DNA of 9,017 nt from the NCBI GenBank assembly GCA_031285605.1, contig JAITVW010000261.1:1-9017 (forward strand), in the 5' to 3' direction. A program made the translations under genes and the position numbers. Under the pieces are notes generated by a model. That model saw only the letters and a program-made list of their open reading frames with translations, did no database searches and had not been told where the DNA came from. The DNA comes from Fusobacteriales bacterium. Its GTDB lineage: Bacteria; Fusobacteriota; Fusobacteriia; Fusobacteriales; Leptotrichiaceae. This document shows positions 6,504 through 9,017 of this stretch, piece by piece; the stretch's first letter is position 1, and each line of letters starts with the position of its first letter.

Positions 6504-6694
6504 TTTGTGTTCACTGAAAATTCACAAACGGTAACAGAATATTTTATATATAGAGCTGACAGAAATAAATCCGGGAAAATGTAAGGTAAGAAATAAAAAA
6601 AATCAATTAATATAATATTTTAAATTGAGCGGCAAAAATATAACCACTGTTAAAATCATAAAAATACAGTGGTTTTTTTATTTGAAAAAAATTC
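6504..6694 (+). other. Non-coding gap between the arg and psu operons, with a second terminator
   Basis: No coding frame of interest is seen. The stretch contains the hairpin at 6642-6680 and a weak promoter-like pair, TTCACA (6521-6526) and TATATA (6545-6550), 18 bases apart. A short 6-bp inverted repeat, TTTGTG (6504-6509) with CACAAA (6523-6528), is also present. The whole gene-free gap runs 6427-6765. Confidence 0.5.
6642..6680 (+). terminator. Intrinsic terminator before the psu promoter
   Basis: AACCACTGT (6642-6650) pairs with ACAGTGGTT (6666-6674) across a 15-base loop, and T continues from 6673 to 6679. It lies 14 bases upstream of the psu -35 box, so it would insulate psu from anything transcribed from the left. 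No gene lies between it and the arg terminator. Confidence 0.7.
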
Positions 6695-6723
6695 TTGACA
6701 TATGAATAAAAAGATGTTATTCT
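6695..6723 (+). promoter_or_regulatory. Promoter of the psuK-psuG operon
   Basis: A perfect TTGACA (6695-6700) is followed, exactly 17 bases later, by TATTCT (6718-6723), matching TATAAT at 4/6. Transcription would start near 6730, about 36 bases before the psuK ATG. Confidence 0.75.
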
Positions 6724-6730
6724 AAATATA

Positions 6731-6743
6731 AGTTTAAAAAACT
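6731..6743 (+). promoter_or_regulatory. Possible operator at the psu transcription start
   Basis: AGTTT-AAA-AAACT is a 13-base palindrome right at the expected transcription start. The first gene of the operon carries its own DNA-binding domain, so this is a natural candidate for autoregulation. The sequence is short and AT-rich, so chance is possible. Confidence 0.3.
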
Positions 6744-6754
6744 AATTTATGTTT

Positions 6755-6760
6755 AGGTGA
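6755..6760 (+). promoter_or_regulatory. Ribosome binding site that fixes the psuK start
   Basis: AGGTGA matches the 3' half of GGAGGTGA and lies 5 bases before ATG 6766. The in-frame GTG at 6757 lies within this site and has no ribosome site of its own, so ATG 6766 is preferred. Confidence 0.8.
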
Positions 6761-6765
6761 TAAAG

Positions 6766-7857
6766 ATGACAGAAAGAGAAAGGGAGATATTATATCTCAT
6801 AAGGGAAAATCCTATGATATCTCAGGAAGAGATAGCAAAAAAGATAGGAATAACGAGGACTTCGATAGCTGTACATATAAGTAATATAATGAAAAAAGGA
6901 ATTATACTCGGAAAAGGGTATATAATTAATGAAAACCCTTATATTATGATTATCGGCGGAACCAATGTAGACATACAGGGATTTTCAAAAAGCGAACTTA
7001 GAGCACATGATTCCAATCCGGGATATGTGGGAATTTCATTCGGAGGTGTCGGGAAAAATATAGCAGAAAATATATCCAGACTTGACATCAACACTAAATT
7101 TATAACAGTATTCGGTAACGATCTTTACGGAGAGAAAATAAAAGACCATTTGAATAAACTGGATATAGACGTAAGTGATTCACTGGTTCTGGAAAATGAA
7201 GAAACATCTGTTTATCTTTCAATTCTGGATTCAAACGGTGAAATGAATGTAGCCATATCATCAATGGAAATATTTAAAAAGCTGAAGCCTGAATATCTGA
7301 AAGCCAGAAACAAGAAAATAGAAGGTGCGGAAATAATAATAGTAGACACGAATCTGGAAAAAGAAACCATTAATTACATAATGAGGTATAATACAAAAAC
7401 AAAAATAATGCTTGACACAGTATCTACAAAGAAATCGGAAAAGGTAAAAGACATAATAGGAAAATTTCATACAATAAAGCCTAATAAAATAGAGGCAGAA
7501 CTTCTTTCGGGAATAAAGATAAATTCCGACTCCGACCTTGACAGGGCAGGGAAATTTTTCCTTGAAGCAGGTATAAAAAATATCTTTATTACTCTCGGGA
7601 GTGACGGGGTATATTACATAAACGACAAGAAAAAAGGAATAATAAAGAATCCTAAAGTAACACCCGTAAACGTAACAGGCGGAGGGGATGCCTTCGTAGC
7701 GGGAATAGCACATGCGGAATTTATGGGAAAAGAAATAGATGAGGCTGCAAAATTCGGAATAGGAGCAAGTATACTCACTATTCTTGATGAAAATACAATA
7801 AGTGATAAAATATCAGTAGAAAACATAGAGAATAAAATTAAGGAGATGAAATTATGA
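6766..7857 (+). CDS. psuK: HTH-PfkB family kinase, likely pseudouridine kinase
   Basis: The predicted reaction is pseudouridine plus ATP to pseudouridine 5'-phosphate. The product has 363 residues. Residues 2-52 form a winged helix-turn-helix (EREILYLIRENPMISQEEIAKKIGITRTS), and a PfkB/ribokinase fold follows from about 58. PfkB signatures are GGTNVDI (64-70), FGGVGKNIAENISRL (92-106) and NVTGGGDAFVAG (302-313) with catalytic Asp308. The usual GAGD anion hole reads GGGD here. The domain order matches E. coli YeiI, which sits near the psu genes there. The substrate is inferred from the neighbour: the stop overlaps the psuG start by 4 bases (ATGA), so the two are translationally coupled. Another nucleoside or ribose-type substrate is possible. 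The HTH suggests that the protein also senses the substrate and regulates its own operon, which is inference. Confidence 0.8.
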   Translation: MTEREREILYLIRENPMISQEEIAKKIGITRTSIAVHISNIMKKGIILGKGYIINENPYIMIIGGTNVDIQGFSKSELRAHDSNPGYVGISFGGVGKNIAENISRLDINTKFITVFGNDLYGEKIKDHLNKLDIDVSDSLVLENEETSVYLSILDSNGEMNVAISSMEIFKKLKPEYLKARNKKIEGAEIIIVDTNLEKETINYIMRYNTKTKIMLDTVSTKKSEKVKDIIGKFHTIKPNKIEAELLSGIKINSDSDLDRAGKFFLEAGIKNIFITLGSDGVYYINDKKKGIIKNPKVTPVNVTGGGDAFVAGIAHAEFMGKEIDEAAKFGIGASILTILDENTISDKISVENIENKIKEMKL

Positions 7858-8771
7858 AAAACTTTATGAAGTATCTTGAAGTAAGCAAAGAGGTAAAAGA
7901 AGCACTGGAAAACAACAAACCTGTGGTAGCACTGGAATCAACAATTATATCACACGGAATGCCTTTTCCACAGAATTATGAAACAGCATTAAAAGTAGAA
8001 AAAGTAATAAGAGAAGCAGGAGCAATACCGGCTACCATTGCAATATTGGACGGGAAATTAAAAGTGGGATTATCTCCTGAAGAGATAGAGTTTTTAGGAA
8101 AAGAAGGAAGCAAAATAATAAAAGTAAGCAGAAGAGATCTTCCTTACATCGTGGCAAATAAATTAAACGGTGCAACAACTGTGGCAACTACAATGATAGT
8201 CTCAGAAATGGCAGGAATAAAAGTATTCGCTACAGGAGGAATAGGAGGAGTACACAGAGGTGCAGAAACAACTATGGATATTTCCGCTGACCTTGAAGAA
8301 CTGTCGAATACAAATGTAGCAGTAATATGTGCAGGTGCAAAATCTATTCTTGACCTTGGTCTGACTTTGGAATATCTTGAAACTCACGGAGTCCCTGTAT
8401 TAGGATACCAGACTAAAAAACTTCCGGCATTTTTCACTAGAGAGAGCGAATTTGATCTTGACTATAAAATAGATACTCCAAAAGAACTGGCAGATATAAT
8501 AACAGCAAAATGGGAAATGGGATTAAACGGGGGAGTAGTAATAGCAAATCCGATTCCTGCGGAATATTCTATGGATTATGATGAAATAAGCAAGTCAATA
8601 GAAGAAGCCGTAAAAGAAGCAGAAGCAAACGGAATAAAAGGAAAAGAAAGCACACCTTTCCTTCTTGCTAAAATAAAAGAAATTACCAAAGGAAAAAGCC
8701 TTGAGGCAAATATCCAGCTGGTTTATAATAATGCAAAGCTTGCATCTGAAATAGCAGGAAACATGAAATAA
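7854..8771 (+). CDS. psuG: Pseudouridine-5'-phosphate glycosidase
   Basis: The product splits the C-C glycosidic bond of pseudouridine 5'-phosphate to give uracil and ribose 5-phosphate (reversible in vitro). It has 305 residues, normal for the family. Conserved segments are VALESTIISHGMPFPQN (25-41), KVSRRDLP (90-97), FATGGIGGVHRG (125-136), MDISADL (141-147), CAGAKSILD (159-167) and the C-terminal SLEANIQLVYNNA (282-294). Glu28, Lys90, His134, Asp146, Lys163 and Asn286 line up, with a constant offset of 3, with residues I recall from the E. coli PsuG active site, Lys163 being the Schiff-base lysine. AAGGAG (7840-7845) lies 8 bases before the ATG, inside the psuK end. Coupling to the kinase explains its substrate supply. 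No pseudouridine transporter is in the window. Confidence 0.95.
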   Translation: MKNFMKYLEVSKEVKEALENNKPVVALESTIISHGMPFPQNYETALKVEKVIREAGAIPATIAILDGKLKVGLSPEEIEFLGKEGSKIIKVSRRDLPYIVANKLNGATTVATTMIVSEMAGIKVFATGGIGGVHRGAETTMDISADLEELSNTNVAVICAGAKSILDLGLTLEYLETHGVPVLGYQTKKLPAFFTRESEFDLDYKIDTPKELADIITAKWEMGLNGGVVIANPIPAEYSMDYDEISKSIEEAVKEAEANGIKGKESTPFLLAKIKEITKGKSLEANIQLVYNNAKLASEIAGNMK

Positions 8772-8782
8772 TAAAATATTAC

Positions 8783-8821
8783 AGAGCAGATATATTAAAA
8801 TAAATATATTTGCTCTTTTTT
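8783..8821 (+). terminator. Terminator of the psu operon
   Basis: Bases 8783-8796 pair with 8803-8816 (14 bp with one G-U) around a 6-base loop, followed by T at 8816-8821. The GC-containing base of the stem (AGAGCA/TGCTCT) and the T-run make this a good intrinsic terminator 11 bases after the psuG stop. Confidence 0.85.
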
Positions 8822-9017
8822 ATATGATAATAACAACTGCTGCAAGAAAACATACAGAAACTGAAAATATAAAGGTTGTATACTATAAAGTGTGGCGAAA
8901 AAAAGTAAAAAAAAATTGCATAAGAAGAAATTCAATAGTATTATGTTTTTGTGGAAACTAATATGAAAAGAATTTTACTTATGAAAAGTAAATATATAGG
9001 ATTTTGATTAAATATAA
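8822..9017. other. Intergenic tail with no recognised gene
   Basis: The stretch is AT-rich and shows no convincing coding frame on either strand. TTGCAT (8916-8921) and TATTAT (8939-8944), 17 bases apart, could be the promoter of a gene beyond the right edge. TTTACTT (8974-8980) and AAGTAAA (8986-8992) form a 7-bp stem with a 5-base loop downstream of it. Confidence 0.4.

Noticed and set aside
6757..6765. GTG 6757 as the psuK start
   Set aside because: The GTG lies within the AGGTGA that serves ATG 6766 and has no ribosome site of its own.
8867..8959. Lysine/arginine-rich short frame in the right-hand tail
   Set aside because: There is no start codon with a ribosome site and no recognisable pattern. 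The A-rich DNA explains the composition.

Overview
The window is AT-rich bacterial DNA with strong AGGAGG-type ribosome sites, AGA/AGG as the usual arginine codons and tightly packed plus-strand genes. Protein style and base composition fit a low-GC anaerobe, most likely a fusobacterium of the Sebaldella/Leptotrichia kind. That assignment is an inference; a clostridial or other low-GC host cannot be excluded from the sequence alone.

Layout: (1) At 2-370 is the 3' end of a gene for a small membrane protein with SLATT-like features, cut by the window edge. (2) A leader of about 300 bases follows (371-724), with a good promoter (427-455), a 21-codon ORF carrying four clustered arginine codons (492-557), a 13-bp inverted repeat around that ORF, and two terminator-like hairpins (594-622 and 654-691). 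(3) Next come argC-argJ-argB-argD-argF (725-6426), all on the plus strand, closed by a hairpin at 6468-6503. A C-terminal remnant of a GNAT acetyltransferase lies between argC and argJ (1763-1933). (4) A 339-base gap has tandem hairpins and the psu promoter. (5) A two-gene operon for pseudouridine breakdown, HTH-PfkB kinase (psuK-like) and psuG (6766-8771), has a 4-base ATGA overlap and ends in a clear terminator (8783-8821). (6) The last ~195 bases hold no recognised gene.

The arg genes together make citrulline from glutamate by the acetylated route. ArgB phosphorylates N-acetylglutamate, ArgC reduces it to the semialdehyde, ArgD transaminates it, ArgJ moves the acetyl group from N-acetylornithine back to glutamate, and ArgF carbamoylates ornithine. 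argG, argH and carAB are not in the window. The psu pair would phosphorylate pseudouridine and split the product into uracil and ribose 5-phosphate.

The most interesting signal is the arg leader. It can be folded into a trp-like attenuator: ribosome stalling at arginine codons would favour an antiterminator (551-558 with 591-598) over the first terminator. The folding is my hand analysis and has not been tested. The second point of interest is the SLATT fragment at the left edge, which hints at a conflict or defence locus just outside the window.
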